Shown here in pieces: positions 52,910 to 62,006 of a stretch of 64,000 nt of DNA. The stretch comes from Streptomyces aidingensis (lineage in GTDB: Bacteria > Actinomycetota > Actinomycetes > Streptomycetales > Streptomycetaceae), in contig NZ_FOLM01000004.1 of NCBI RefSeq assembly GCF_900112355.1, forward strand, positions 276,881 to 340,880. Direction: 5' to 3'. How positions within the stretch are numbered: the stretch's first letter is position 1; every line of letters starts with the position of its first letter. A program made the position numbers and the translations under genes. Below the pieces are notes generated by a model. The model saw only the letters and a list, made by a program, of their open reading frames with translations. It was not told the DNA's origin and did no database searches.

Positions 52910-55900
52910 TCATCCGTTCGTGATGGCGAGTGTCACGACGCCGGCCGCGCTGCCGACGAGTACCTGATGGGTCGCCCTGTCGAAGGCTGCGCAGTGGAGC
53001 GAGGCATCGACGCGGACCTGGGTGATCTGCCGTTGCTCCGACAGCGACCAGAGCCGCACCGTGCCGTCCGCCGCGGCCGACACCAGGCGATCTTCATCGC
53101 CGGCGAAGCCGAGCATGAGGATCCGGCCGGTGTGTCCGGACAGGTGGGCGGTGAACCTGTCGCTCCGGAGGTCGCGGACGGAGATGTCCCCTGTACCGGC
53201 TCCCACGGCGGTCCGGGTGCCGGGTCCGTCAACGGTGACCGTACGGGCCCAGCCGCCGGGGTTGGAGAATCGGGTGACGAACTCGCCGTCAACGGCCCGC
53301 CACACCCGAACGGAGCCGTCACCGCCGCAGGCCGCCAGCAGATCACCACGGTCATCGAACGCGATGGAGCGCAGGCGGCCGGCGTGGAGGTCCTGGGACC
53401 ACAGGAGCGAACCGTCCGGGAGGTCCCAGCAGCGGATCTGGCCATCCCCGGTGCTCGCGGCAAGGCGCGGAGCCGAAGAGGCCACGGCGACCGCCCACGT
53501 GCGGGAGACGTCCCGGTTGAGTGTCAGCTCCATCGCCCGCGCGGGGTCCAGCGACCAGGCCCTGACCGTGCCATCGCCGCAGGCGGCTGCCACGTACTCG
53601 TCCCCCGCTGCCAGGGACCACACCCGGCCCTGTCCGGCGGACAGTTTGCGTCGCAGGGCGGAGGTCGCCGCGTCGAGGAGGGTGACGTTGCCCGCGCCGT
53701 CGCCGATCGCCGCCACGCTGCCCGCAGCGCCGAAGGCGGTGGACCAGACCGTGTTCGAACCGGGGGCCAGCGTCTCGAGGTGGCCGGTACCCGCTGGCCA
53801 CAGCCGGACGGCGCCGTCCTCGCAGCCCGCGATGAGGGAGCCGTCGTCGGTGCGTGCCACGGACCGGACCCAGTCGACCCCGGCGGGAGGCCGTACCTCG
53901 CCGGACGGGCCTCCCGCCGTGAACGTCTGGATCCTGGGTTCCTCCGTCGCCGCGACCACGACATCGCCGTGCTTGTCCAGGGCGACCGCGCGCACTCGCC
54001 CACCGAGGCCGGTGGTCCGGCGCAGGGGAGAGAGCCGCTGATTCGCGGTGTTCCACACGACAACCGAGCGATCACCGGAGCCGGTTGCCAGCAGCGTGGT
54101 CTCCGAGGCGAAGGCAACACTGCGCACCCAGTCACGATGCCCGGCCTGCTCGTCCAGAAGCCGGCCGGTGCCGAGGTCGAAGAGGCGCAGGAATTCGTCC
54201 TCGCCGACCGCAGCAACGGCGGAGCCGTCCTCGCCTCCGATCGCCACGGACCAGACCGGCGTTCCGGCGGTCTGCATTTTGCGCAGGAGGGTGAGACGGT
54301 CGGTGTCCCAGGCGCAGACCGCCCCATCCTCGGCACCGGAGACGAGCACGCCGCCTGTCGGCGAGAAGGCCAGGGTGCGGATTCGGCGGCTGTGGCCCGC
54401 GAGTACGCCGACCGGCGTGCCGGTATCGGTACGCCACAGCCGGATCACCGCGTCGTCGCCCGCGGACGCCACGACCGAGCCGTCCGGCGACAGCGCGGTG
54501 GCGTACACCCAGCCGGTGTGCGCGTGGAAGTCGCGCAGCAGTTGGCGCTCGTCGATATCCCACAGCCGGACCACTCCGTCCTCACCGCCCGAGGCGGCGA
54601 GGCGGTGTGCGGAGGAGACCGCGACGACAGCGCCCACGTGTCCGTCCGCTGGTGGCTCGGCCGAGAAGTCGTCCTCGCCCCGCAGCCACGTGACCCGGAG
54701 GGCGGGTCCGGCGGCGGTCAGATTGTCGAGCGAACGGGCTGCGGCAGGGTAGGAGGACCGGCGCAGCGCCACGGAGAGCGTGGAGGCGATGTCCGCCGGA
54801 TTGTCCAGGCCGCTGAGGAGGTATCCGGCGCCAGCCATCAACCGGGCGGTGCTCCACACCTGGTGCTCGGGGTGTGTGTCCTCGTGCTGCCGAGGCAAGG
54901 AGTCGAGGACGGCCGCGTCCGCCGCGAGCGCCTGATGGCCGACCACGCTCACCTTGCGCACCATGTACGCAGGGGAGGCCAGCAGGCCGATCAGCTCGGA
55001 GTCGAGGCCGGCTTCATGGAGGTGGTGGGGCAGCTGCCGCCACATGTAGGTGTGCGTGGCGTCCAGGGACGCCCACCGCCCGTCCGGCGTCCGGCGATAG
55101 CTCTCCAGCAGCGAGCGGTGCAGGTCCGGCCAGTCCTCAGCGATGAGGTGGCGGAGGAAGGACCGGAACACGTCGTGCAGCACGATCGCGCCGTGATCGG
55201 CGAGGTAGGTGCTGATCAGTGAACGGTCGGCGAGGATCCGGCAGAACTGCCTGACGGCATGCGGAGTCCAGCCGTGGGCGGTTCCCCACCAGTGGGTGAG
55301 CACCTGGACGGGGATGGGCTCGGACGGCGGGAAGACGGCGAGCGACAGATAGCGGTTCCGGAGACCGGTTCCTCCGTTGACCCGGACGCTGTCCTCAAGG
55401 CTGCGAAGGCTGGAGGAGATGGCCTGCCCTATGGCGTTCTTCCGCTGGTCCGCGTCCCAGACGTCGAATGCCTGCGGGCCATGCGTCTGGATCGTCTCGC
55501 TGGCCTCCCGGGCCACGCGGTGGGCGGGAGCGCCGGCCGCCACATCCTGTTCGATGGCGGAGCCGATGACGGTGGCGAGTAGTGGCCAGCCGCCGCAGAT
55601 CTGCGCCAGCCGGGATGCCTCGGTGTGGGGCAGGGCGGCGACGTTGCGGGTGAGGAGTTCTCTGATCTCGCCCGGTGCCATGGGGCCGAGCCGTACGACG
55701 CGGGCGGCGGACGGGCACACCCGGACGTTGCGTGTGGTGATGAGCCGTACGCAGCCTTCCCCGCCCAGGAGGAAGGGCGCGAGATCAGCGGCCGACCACA
55801 CATTGTCGATGACGAGGAGGGCCCTGCGGCCGTGGAGCAGCCGGGCCAGGTGAAAGCCGGCCTGGTCGGGGTCGGTCAGCGCGGGACGTCCGCCGCCCAG

Positions 55901-56446
55901 ATGCACACACAGGTCCGAGATCAGCTCGACAACCCTGGCCGGCGTGCACCCTTCGCCCGTCTCCACCCACAGGATCTCGGGGAACAGCTCCCGGACCCGG
56001 GAGTCCTGGCAGATCTGGGTGGCGAGCGTCGTCTTGCCGAAACCGCCCGGACCGCACAGCGCCACCGAGGCCACGCCGTCGGCGTCGGCCGCCTCGTTCA
56101 GCACGGTGAGGAGGCTTTCGTAGTCCTCTGGCCTGTGCACCAATCCGGGCTCCGGAAGGGGTATTGGTAAGTACGTGTCGGCGGCGGTCACGGAAGCCGG
56201 TGTGACAGCGCGAGTCCCGGTCGATTCCCAGAACCGTTGCCGCACATCCGGATCACTCCTCTCCAGGGCCGTATCGAGTAACGCCTGCGAGTCCGGCAGG
56301 AGAGCGATCTTCTCGCCGCGCGCTTCCCAGTTGGACACCGTGCGGTCGCTGACCCCCAGGTGGGAGGCGAAGCGACGCACACTCATGCGCAGCGCCAGCC
56401 GCAGTGCGCGCGCCTCCTGTCCGGTCCAGCGCTGCACCGTGCCCAC
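52910..56446 (-). CDS. STAND protein: HTH, NB-ARC ATPase, WD40 repeats
   Basis: An 1178-residue signal-transduction ATPase. N-terminal XRE-type HTH (about 11-45, VRRFASHLGVSDRTVSNWEARG), NB-ARC with Walker A GPGGFGKTT (132-140) and Walker B LLVIDNVW, a helical linker, and about 12-14 WD40 repeats from residue 600 to the end (GGEDGVVRLWD-type units). Such proteins sense a ligand through the propeller and bind DNA on activation. Two TTA codons (codons 56 and 93) are present, so translation should need the bldA tRNA. Divergent from the kinase/MAT operon. Confidence 0.92.
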   Translation of the reverse strand: MGTVQRWTGQEARALRLALRMSVRRFASHLGVSDRTVSNWEARGEKIALLPDSQALLDTALERSDPDVRQRFWESTGTRAVTPASVTAADTYLPIPLPEPGLVHRPEDYESLLTVLNEAADADGVASVALCGPGGFGKTTLATQICQDSRVRELFPEILWVETGEGCTPARVVELISDLCVHLGGGRPALTDPDQAGFHLARLLHGRRALLVIDNVWSAADLAPFLLGGEGCVRLITTRNVRVCPSAARVVRLGPMAPGEIRELLTRNVAALPHTEASRLAQICGGWPLLATVIGSAIEQDVAAGAPAHRVAREASETIQTHGPQAFDVWDADQRKNAIGQAISSSLRSLEDSVRVNGGTGLRNRYLSLAVFPPSEPIPVQVLTHWWGTAHGWTPHAVRQFCRILADRSLISTYLADHGAIVLHDVFRSFLRHLIAEDWPDLHRSLLESYRRTPDGRWASLDATHTYMWRQLPHHLHEAGLDSELIGLLASPAYMVRKVSVVGHQALAADAAVLDSLPRQHEDTHPEHQVWSTARLMAGAGYLLSGLDNPADIASTLSVALRRSSYPAAARSLDNLTAAGPALRVTWLRGEDDFSAEPPADGHVGAVVAVSSAHRLAASGGEDGVVRLWDIDERQLLRDFHAHTGWVYATALSPDGSVVASAGDDAVIRLWRTDTGTPVGVLAGHSRRIRTLAFSPTGGVLVSGAEDGAVCAWDTDRLTLLRKMQTAGTPVWSVAIGGEDGSAVAAVGEDEFLRLFDLGTGRLLDEQAGHRDWVRSVAFASETTLLATGSGDRSVVVWNTANQRLSPLRRTTGLGGRVRAVALDKHGDVVVAATEEPRIQTFTAGGPSGEVRPPAGVDWVRSVARTDDGSLIAGCEDGAVRLWPAGTGHLETLAPGSNTVWSTAFGAAGSVAAIGDGAGNVTLLDAATSALRRKLSAGQGRVWSLAAGDEYVAAACGDGTVRAWSLDPARAMELTLNRDVSRTWAVAVASSAPRLAASTGDGQIRCWDLPDGSLLWSQDLHAGRLRSIAFDDRGDLLAACGGDGSVRVWRAVDGEFVTRFSNPGGWARTVTVDGPGTRTAVGAGTGDISVRDLRSDRFTAHLSGHTGRILMLGFAGDEDRLVSAAADGTVRLWSLSEQRQITQVRVDASLHCAAFDRATHQVLVGSAAGVVTLAITNG

Positions 56447-56835
56447 CGAAGCTCCTTGGGACCGACATCGACGACGCTAACAGCCTAGGGCGGTCCGGCC
56501 AGCCCTGAAGACGGCTCACTGCGACGGGAGTGCAGCGCCACTTCGACACCTCCGGCCACAGCGGTGGCGAGGAAGCCGCCGAGGGCACCCGAAGCGGTGA
56601 GCGGCGGCGGTGCGGCAGGGGTGCGGCACCACGACAGCCCGCTGTCCGTCCGCCTCCGGCACTCTGCTGAACGGCGGAAGCGCACCGCGCCTCAGCGCCC
56701 CGAGAACAGGCGGGGCGTGCCGGCCGGGCGTCGCCGAAGACCGACTACTCCATGGGCAGGTCACACGGACGGCCGCTGTGACCGTTCGCCCGGACTCAAG
56801 CAACGGCCGTCGTCGACGGACAGGGAGGCTGCTGA
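56447..56835. promoter_or_regulatory. Divergent control region of the STAND gene and the kinase operon
   Basis: About 390 bases with no convincing gene. It should hold both promoters, and it is a natural binding site for the STAND protein's HTH domain. No strong palindrome or -10/-35 pair was assigned; GGGAGG (56823-56828) is the ribosome site of the first gene. Confidence 0.4.
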
Positions 56836-57735
56836 GTGAAGCAGGAAAGGGCTGCGGCACGGTTGGCGTGCGGAGCCGAGAAGTACGGCCCGTTCGGCCC
56901 CGCCGCCGTCAAGCCTCTGTCGGTCACCCGCAGGACTCTCGATGGGACGGCGCTTCTGAAGGTCTACCGCGGTATCGAGCCGCTCGGGCGGCGAGACCGT
57001 GAGGTCGCCGCACTCGGGATGGCCCGCCGGATGGGGCTGCGGACTCCGGCCGTGCACGGCACCGGGGAGGACGGGGAGGCGGCCTGGGCGGTGACGGACA
57101 TCGTTCCCGGTGCACCGTGTTCCGTCGACACGACCAGGGACATGGAGATCTTCATCGAGCTGGCGGCTGCCGTTGGGGCCGCGCTGCATGGCAGCGTGGC
57201 CGGACTCGTTCCCGGGGCGGGCTGGCAAGCCACCGGCCCCGCATCTCATACCCACCGCGACTTCCTGCTGGAGCAACTGTCGGTCTCCTGCCGCCGACAG
57301 CCCTGGTGGGAGGAACTCGCCTCGATGCTCGCTCCGCTGGACGACGACTCCACCGTCTACCTGCACGGAGACATCAAGCCGGAACACTTGTTGGTCGACG
57401 GGAAAGCTGTCCACGTCGTCGACTGGGAAGCCAGTGCTCGCGGCCCGGCTGCCTGCGATCACGCGGACACCATGTTCCATCTCGTCCGCGACCTGGCCTA
57501 TGCCGGCGTCGGACCGCAACGCATGCCCCTCGACCTGATCGGTCAGGTGCCCGTCGCCGGCCCCGTCATCGCCTGGCGCGTCGTCCGGTGGCTCGACCGC
57601 CGACGCCAAGGGGACATCGGACTCCTGACACAGCGGGACCTCCGCAGCCTGGCCGAGACATCCACCCCCGCAGAGGCGGCGCACGCCCTCGCCCGCCTCA
57701 TCACCGCACTCCGGGCCGACGGCGTACCCCGATAG
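56836..57735 (+). CDS. APH-fold phosphotransferase
   Basis: A 299-residue kinase-like protein of the aminoglycoside/choline phosphotransferase superfamily. The Brenner motif is YLHGDIKPEHL (Asp179) and the DFG-like metal site is VVDWEA (about Asp197). The N-terminal lobe shows TALLKVYRG with the ATP lysine. The substrate is unknown. GTG 56836 has GGGAGG seven bases upstream. It is the first gene of the operon diverging from the STAND gene. Confidence 0.85.
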   Translation: MKQERAAARLACGAEKYGPFGPAAVKPLSVTRRTLDGTALLKVYRGIEPLGRRDREVAALGMARRMGLRTPAVHGTGEDGEAAWAVTDIVPGAPCSVDTTRDMEIFIELAAAVGAALHGSVAGLVPGAGWQATGPASHTHRDFLLEQLSVSCRRQPWWEELASMLAPLDDDSTVYLHGDIKPEHLLVDGKAVHVVDWEASARGPAACDHADTMFHLVRDLAYAGVGPQRMPLDLIGQVPVAGPVIAWRVVRWLDRRRQGDIGLLTQRDLRSLAETSTPAEAAHALARLITALRADGVPR

Positions 57736-57839
57736 GGCCTGCATCGCCTCCTCATCGCCGTTGGCATCGGACGGCCCTGGAAGCACACCGGACACACCTC
57801 GAAGACACCGTCATCCATCCACCCAGACAGCAGGAGCCC

Positions 57840-57848
57840 ATGCCGTGA
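57840..57848 (+). other. Two-codon minimal ORF overlapping the MAT start
   Basis: ATG CCG TGA follows an AGGAG site (57831-57835) by 4 bases and overlaps the GTG start of the MAT gene (57845). A ribosome starting here would stop at once and could restart at GTG. It may throttle translation, or may be chance. Confidence 0.3.
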
Positions 57849-59095
57849 ACCGAACCGTGAAGACCATCGGCCTCAGCCGCATCACGATCGAGACGGGAAC
57901 CCGCCCGCCGGACGCCACGACGATCGTGGAACGCAAGGGGTTCGGCCATCCCGACACCCTCGCCGACCACCTCGCCGAGCGGCTGTCCCAGGCATACAGC
58001 CGCTACACGCTGGAGCACTTCGGCGCCATCCTGCACCACAACTTCGACAAGCTCGCCCTGCTCGGCGGCGCCAGCGAGGTGCGATACGGATCCGGGAGGA
58101 TGACCGCCCCGGTGCGCGTCCTCGTCAACGGCCGGGCGGCCCGAGCCTGCGGCGACGAGCCGATCCCCGTCGACGAACTCGCCGAGACGACCGTCCGCGG
58201 GTTCTTCGCCGAGCGACTCCCCGATATCGCGGAGCACCTCGACATCACGTTACGCATCACCAGCACCTCCAGCCCCGGCGCCGTCCTCACCGACGCCCAG
58301 ACGCCCGAGCGCACCCGGTGGTTCGCCCCGCGCTCCATCGACGACCTGCGGGAGCGAACGATCCTCCTCGCGAATGACACCTCCCTCGGCACCGGCTGGG
58401 CCCCGCAGAGCCCCTTCGAACGCTTTGTGCGCGAGACCGTCGACAACTTCTCCGGCGGCAGCCCCTTCACCAGGGCCCACCCCTGGTGCGGTACGGACGT
58501 CAAGCTGATGGGCTACTACGACGGGGACCGCGCCGATGTGGTGCTCTGCGTCCCGCAGAAGTCGCCGCACGTCGGCAGCCGCGCCGTCTACCTGGAGAAC
58601 AAGCAGGTCATCCTCGACGAGTGCCGGCGCCTCGCCGACCTGTGCCTCCCCGGCACGCCGGTGGGCTTCCGGCTCAATGTGCGCGACGTCCCCGACAAGG
58701 ACGAGTTCTACCTGACGTACACCGGCAGCTCCATCGAATCGGGGGACGAAGGGGTCGTCGGACGCGGGAACCGCGTCAACGGCCTCATCACGCCACTGCG
58801 CCCGATGAACATGGAAGGCGCCAACGGCAAGAACCCCGTCTACCACGTCGGCAAGCTCTACAACCTCGCCGCCATGCGGCTTGCCCGCCGGCTGCACGAA
58901 GAGACGGGCGGCCACGCCGAGGTCCACATGGTCAGCGCGACCGGCGAACACCTCGACCAGCCGTGGCGGATCCTGGTACGCCTCTCCGAAGCCACGGCCC
59001 AGGCCGACAAGGTGCAGGCGCTCATCGACGAGACGCTGAACAACTTCCCGGCGCTCACCACCGAGCTGGTGCACGAAGGCGTGCTGCTGAGCTGA
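57845..59095 (+). CDS. S-adenosylmethionine synthetase, archaeal type
   Basis: A 416-residue methionine adenosyltransferase (methionine + ATP to AdoMet + phosphate + PPi). It belongs to the archaeal family, not bacterial Met[13 protein letters not shown] (34-45), [13 protein letters not shown] (72-84), GTGWAPQSP (182-190), [20 protein letters not shown] (307-325) and [14 protein letters not shown] (328-341) are its conserved blocks. A housekeeping MetK should exist elsewhere. It carries one TTA codon (codon 136). It shares the ATG of the next gene (TGATG). An AdoMet supply dedicated to this cluster is inferred. Confidence 0.93.
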   Translation: MNRTVKTIGLSRITIETGTRPPDATTIVERKGFGHPDTLADHLAERLSQAYSRYTLEHFGAILHHNFDKLALLGGASEVRYGSGRMTAPVRVLVNGRAARACGDEPIPVDELAETTVRGFFAERLPDIAEHLDITLRITSTSSPGAVLTDAQTPERTRWFAPRSIDDLRERTILLANDTSLGTGWAPQSPFERFVRETVDNFSGGSPFTRAHPWCGTDVKLMGYYDGDRADVVLCVPQKSPHVGSRAVYLENKQVILDECRRLADLCLPGTPVGFRLNVRDVPDKDEFYLTYTGSSIESGDEGVVGRGNRVNGLITPLRPMNMEGANGKNPVYHVGKLYNLAAMRLARRLHEETGGHAEVHMVSATGEHLDQPWRILVRLSEATAQADKVQALIDETLNNFPALTTELVHEGVLLS

Positions 59096-60015
59096 TGACC
59101 ATCACCACGTCTCTCCCCGTACCGCCCGGATGCCGCCGACGACTCGTGGCCCACTACGGCGCCGCCGTCCACCGCTGGATCGATACGGTTCCGGAGCTGC
59201 TGACCACCGCCGCCGCACGATGGTCTCTGGATCTCGGCTCCTACCACGACGCCGGCCACGCTTCCGCCCTCGCCACCGCCACCGACCGGAACGGTGAGCG
59301 GCTGCTCCTCAAGGTATGGCCGGACCGCGACCGCTACTTCCGGGAGACCAAGGCCCTCGGGCTGTGGCACCGCGGCACGGACGCCATCGTGCGGGCAACG
59401 GATGACGGTCTCGCCGCCGCCGCACTGGTCATGGTCGGCGAGGCGCCAGGAGGCGCCGCTCGGCCACCGCAGGAAGCCGGTCTCGTGGCCGCCGCACTCC
59501 AGCGGGCCCACGAGACGGGCCGGGCCGAGGGCGGCGGAACTTCTGGCTTCCCTCGGCTACGGGACTACGTCGGTAGCGAGGTACTGCCGCGCGTCCACCG
59601 CCGCTACGCAGCCAGCCGCCTCGGGCGGCGTGCGTGCGGCCAGGCCCTGCGGTACACGGACCACCTCCACGAAAACCCGGGCCGGCACACCACCCTGCAC
59701 GCGGACCTCTACGCCGAGAACATTCCCTTCCGGTGCGACGGCCGTCCCGTACTCCTCGACCCGCTGCCCATGAGCGGAGACGCCGCCTACGACTGGGCCT
59801 TCTGGACCGTCTATTACCGGCTGGGGCAGGGCACCGGCGATCGCCTCCAGCAGGCTTGCCGCACCTCGGGCATCCCCGCCGGAGAACTCCTGCCCTGGTG
59901 CCTGCTCCTGGGCCTGGACGGCCTTCTGTACTACGAGGAGACCGAGGACGCACGCGTGCCGGTGATGCAAGCCGTGCTCGACGACCTGCTGGAACGCATC
60001 CCGAGGTACTCCTGA
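59095..60015 (+). CDS. APH(6)-like phosphotransferase
   Basis: A 306-residue kinase-like protein of the streptomycin-6-kinase/hydroxyurea-resistance type. Catalytic HADLYAENIPF (Asp204) and metal LLDPLPMSGDAAYDW are conserved. The N-lobe has LLLKVWPD with the ATP lysine. Start ATG 59095 overlaps the MAT stop. Substrate is unknown: an antibiotic or pathway sugar is likely from the family (inference). A second kinase of the same fold is at 56836. Confidence 0.85.
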   Translation: MTITTSLPVPPGCRRRLVAHYGAAVHRWIDTVPELLTTAAARWSLDLGSYHDAGHASALATATDRNGERLLLKVWPDRDRYFRETKALGLWHRGTDAIVRATDDGLAAAALVMVGEAPGGAARPPQEAGLVAAALQRAHETGRAEGGGTSGFPRLRDYVGSEVLPRVHRRYAASRLGRRACGQALRYTDHLHENPGRHTTLHADLYAENIPFRCDGRPVLLDPLPMSGDAAYDWAFWTVYYRLGQGTGDRLQQACRTSGIPAGELLPWCLLLGLDGLLYYEETEDARVPVMQAVLDDLLERIPRYS

Positions 60016-60689
60016 TGACCACGTATGTGCTCCGCCACGGCCGCACCGCGTACAGCGCCCGCTACCTGGTCAACGGAGACCCGGCAGTCCCGGTACCGCT
60101 CGACGAGGAGGGCATGAGCACCTCCCGCGCCGCCCGTACGACCCTGCCCACCCGTTCCGCGCAGACCTGGATGACCAGCGCTTTCCCCCGGGCCCGGCAG
60201 ACCGCGGCGATCCTGCTCGACGACATCGCCGTAACCCCTTCGGTCAATCCGCTCCTCGACGAACTCCACTACGGCGACTTCGAGGGCGGGCCGTTCCTCG
60301 CGTACGCTGCCTGGCTGCGGTGCAACGGCCCCTGGGCACGGCCGCCCGGAGCCCGGGAGTCCCAGCGCGAAGGCATCCGGCGGATGCTTCTCGGCGTGCG
60401 GTCCGCGCTGGAGACGCCGGCGCCCAGGATCGTGGTGGCGCACGGCCTCCTGCTGTCCGTTCTGAGGTGGCGCCTCGCCTGCGCCCCCGGGGCCGCCATG
60501 CCGCTCTTCTTCCCCGAGGCTCCGTGCCTCGTCCCCGTTGCCATGGCCGACGACGAGCTGGCCGGGCACGTCGCATCCCTCCTCGAACAGGTCGACGCCT
60601 CACGCCGTCACGAACCGCCGAGCCCGTCGGCTGACGCGGCGTCGGCGGAGACGGGGCGTCCATCCTTGCTACCTTCGACTCGCCACTGA
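60015..60689 (+). CDS. Histidine phosphatase family protein
   Basis: A 224-residue phosphoglycerate-mutase-like phosphatase. LRHGRTAYS (residues 6-14) holds the phospho-accepting histidine; the second histidine is in VVAHGLLLS. ATG 60015 overlaps the kinase stop (TGATG). The 3' 30 residues are Ser/Pro-rich. It may dephosphorylate a pathway intermediate. No family closer than histidine phosphatase could be assigned. Confidence 0.85.
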   Translation: MTTYVLRHGRTAYSARYLVNGDPAVPVPLDEEGMSTSRAARTTLPTRSAQTWMTSAFPRARQTAAILLDDIAVTPSVNPLLDELHYGDFEGGPFLAYAAWLRCNGPWARPPGARESQREGIRRMLLGVRSALETPAPRIVVAHGLLLSVLRWRLACAPGAAMPLFFPEAPCLVPVAMADDELAGHVASLLEQVDASRRHEPPSPSADAASAETGRPSLLPSTRH

Positions 60690-60713
60690 CCGCGCCCGAG
60701 GAGAAGCCCCCGC

Positions 60714-62006
60714 ATGCATGACGTCCGTGCTCTGATCGACATGGGTGACGAAGCCGTCCGCCGGCTCGCTCGCCGCGGCTACGCTCTGGACCTCTCCTCG
60801 CTGGAGAGTCTCCAGTCCCGGCGGAACCAGAGCATCCGCACCGCCGACGACCTGCGTGCGGAGTCGAAGCGGGTGGCACAGGAGGTGCAGCAGAAGGCTC
60901 GGGCCGGCGAGGACATCTCCGAACTCAAGGAGAACGCCCGCAAGCTCAAGGAACAGATCCGGGAACTGGAGGCCGAGCAGGAGCAGGTCCAGGCCGAGCT
61001 GCGGGACGTGCTGCTCAGCATTCCGAACCTGCCGCTCGACGACGCCCCGGACGGCGACTCGGAGGACTTCGCGGTCGAGGTGCGCCGGGTGGGCAACCCG
61101 CCCGCCTTCTCCTTCGACCCCAAGGACCACGTGGACCTGGGCGAAGCCATGGGCATCCTGGACTTCCGGCGGGCGACCAAGCTTTCCGGCCCCCGCTTCA
61201 GCGTGGTCCGCGGCGTCGGAGCGGCCCTGGAGCGGGCGCTCGCGACGCTGTTCCTGGACCTGCACACCCGCCGCCACGGCTACGTCGAGCACTCGGTGCC
61301 GTTCCTCGTCAGCCGGAAGACGATGACCGGCACCGGCCAACTGCCCAAGTTCGAGGAAGACCTCTTCGCCACCGGCGTCGCCGACCGGGAGCTCTTCCTC
61401 ATCCCCACCGCCGAAGTCCCGCTCACGAACCTCTACGCCGACGAGATCATTCCCCGCGCCGAGCTGCCCCTGGCGCTGACCGCGCACACGCCGTGCTTCC
61501 GGTCCGAGGCCGGCTCCTACGGCCGGGACACCCGCGGCATCCTGCGGCAGCACCAGTTCTCCAAAGTCGAGATGGTCCGCATCTGCGCGGCCGAGGAATC
61601 CCAGGCCGAACTGGAGAAGATGACCAGCCACGCGGAAGCGTGCCTGAAGGAACTGGACCTGGCCTACCGGGTCGTCACGCTCGCCGCCGGCGACATGGGC
61701 TTCTCGGCCCAGCTCACCTACGACATCGAGGTGTGGCTGCCCAGCCAGCACACCTACCGGGAAATCTCCTCCGTCTCGGACTGCGGCACCTTCCAGGCCC
61801 GGCGGGCCGGAATCCGGACCCGCGACGCCCAGGGCAAGTCCACTCCGGTGGCCACGCTCAACGGTTCCGGACTGCCCATCGGCCGGACCCTGGCCGCCCT
61901 GCTGGAACAGCACCAGCAGCAGGACGGCTCCGTCGTCCTGCCCGAAGCTCTCGTTCCCTACCTCGGCTTCCGCTGCATCGCGGCGGACGGAACACCGGAG
62001 GCATAG
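60714..62006 (+). CDS. serS: Seryl-tRNA synthetase (extra copy)
   Basis: A 430-residue class II synthetase with every expected part: an N-terminal coiled coil (about 25-105), TAEVPLTN (232-239), motif 2 FRSEAGSYGRDT (262-273) with the arginine, and motif 3 NGSGLPIGRTLAALLE (383-398). It charges tRNA-Ser with serine in the cytoplasm. Complete active-site motifs suggest a working enzyme; a housekeeping SerRS is expected elsewhere. GAGGAG is 10 bases upstream. Such extra copies give self-resistance or supply seryl-tRNA for biosynthesis (known cases: albomycin, valanimycin). Confidence 0.96.
   Translation: MHDVRALIDMGDEAVRRLARRGYALDLSSLESLQSRRNQSIRTADDLRAESKRVAQEVQQKARAGEDISELKENARKLKEQIRELEAEQEQVQAELRDVLLSIPNLPLDDAPDGDSEDFAVEVRRVGNPPAFSFDPKDHVDLGEAMGILDFRRATKLSGPRFSVVRGVGAALERALATLFLDLHTRRHGYVEHSVPFLVSRKTMTGTGQLPKFEEDLFATGVADRELFLIPTAEVPLTNLYADEIIPRAELPLALTAHTPCFRSEAGSYGRDTRGILRQHQFSKVEMVRICAAEESQAELEKMTSHAEACLKELDLAYRVVTLAAGDMGFSAQLTYDIEVWLPSQHTYREISSVSDCGTFQARRAGIRTRDAQGKSTPVATLNGSGLPIGRTLAALLEQHQQQDGSVVLPEALVPYLGFRCIAADGTPEA

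Noticed and set aside
56564..56839. 91-codon plus-strand ORF in the divergent control region
   Set aside because: Arg/Pro-rich with no ribosome site, and it overlaps the start of the kinase gene.
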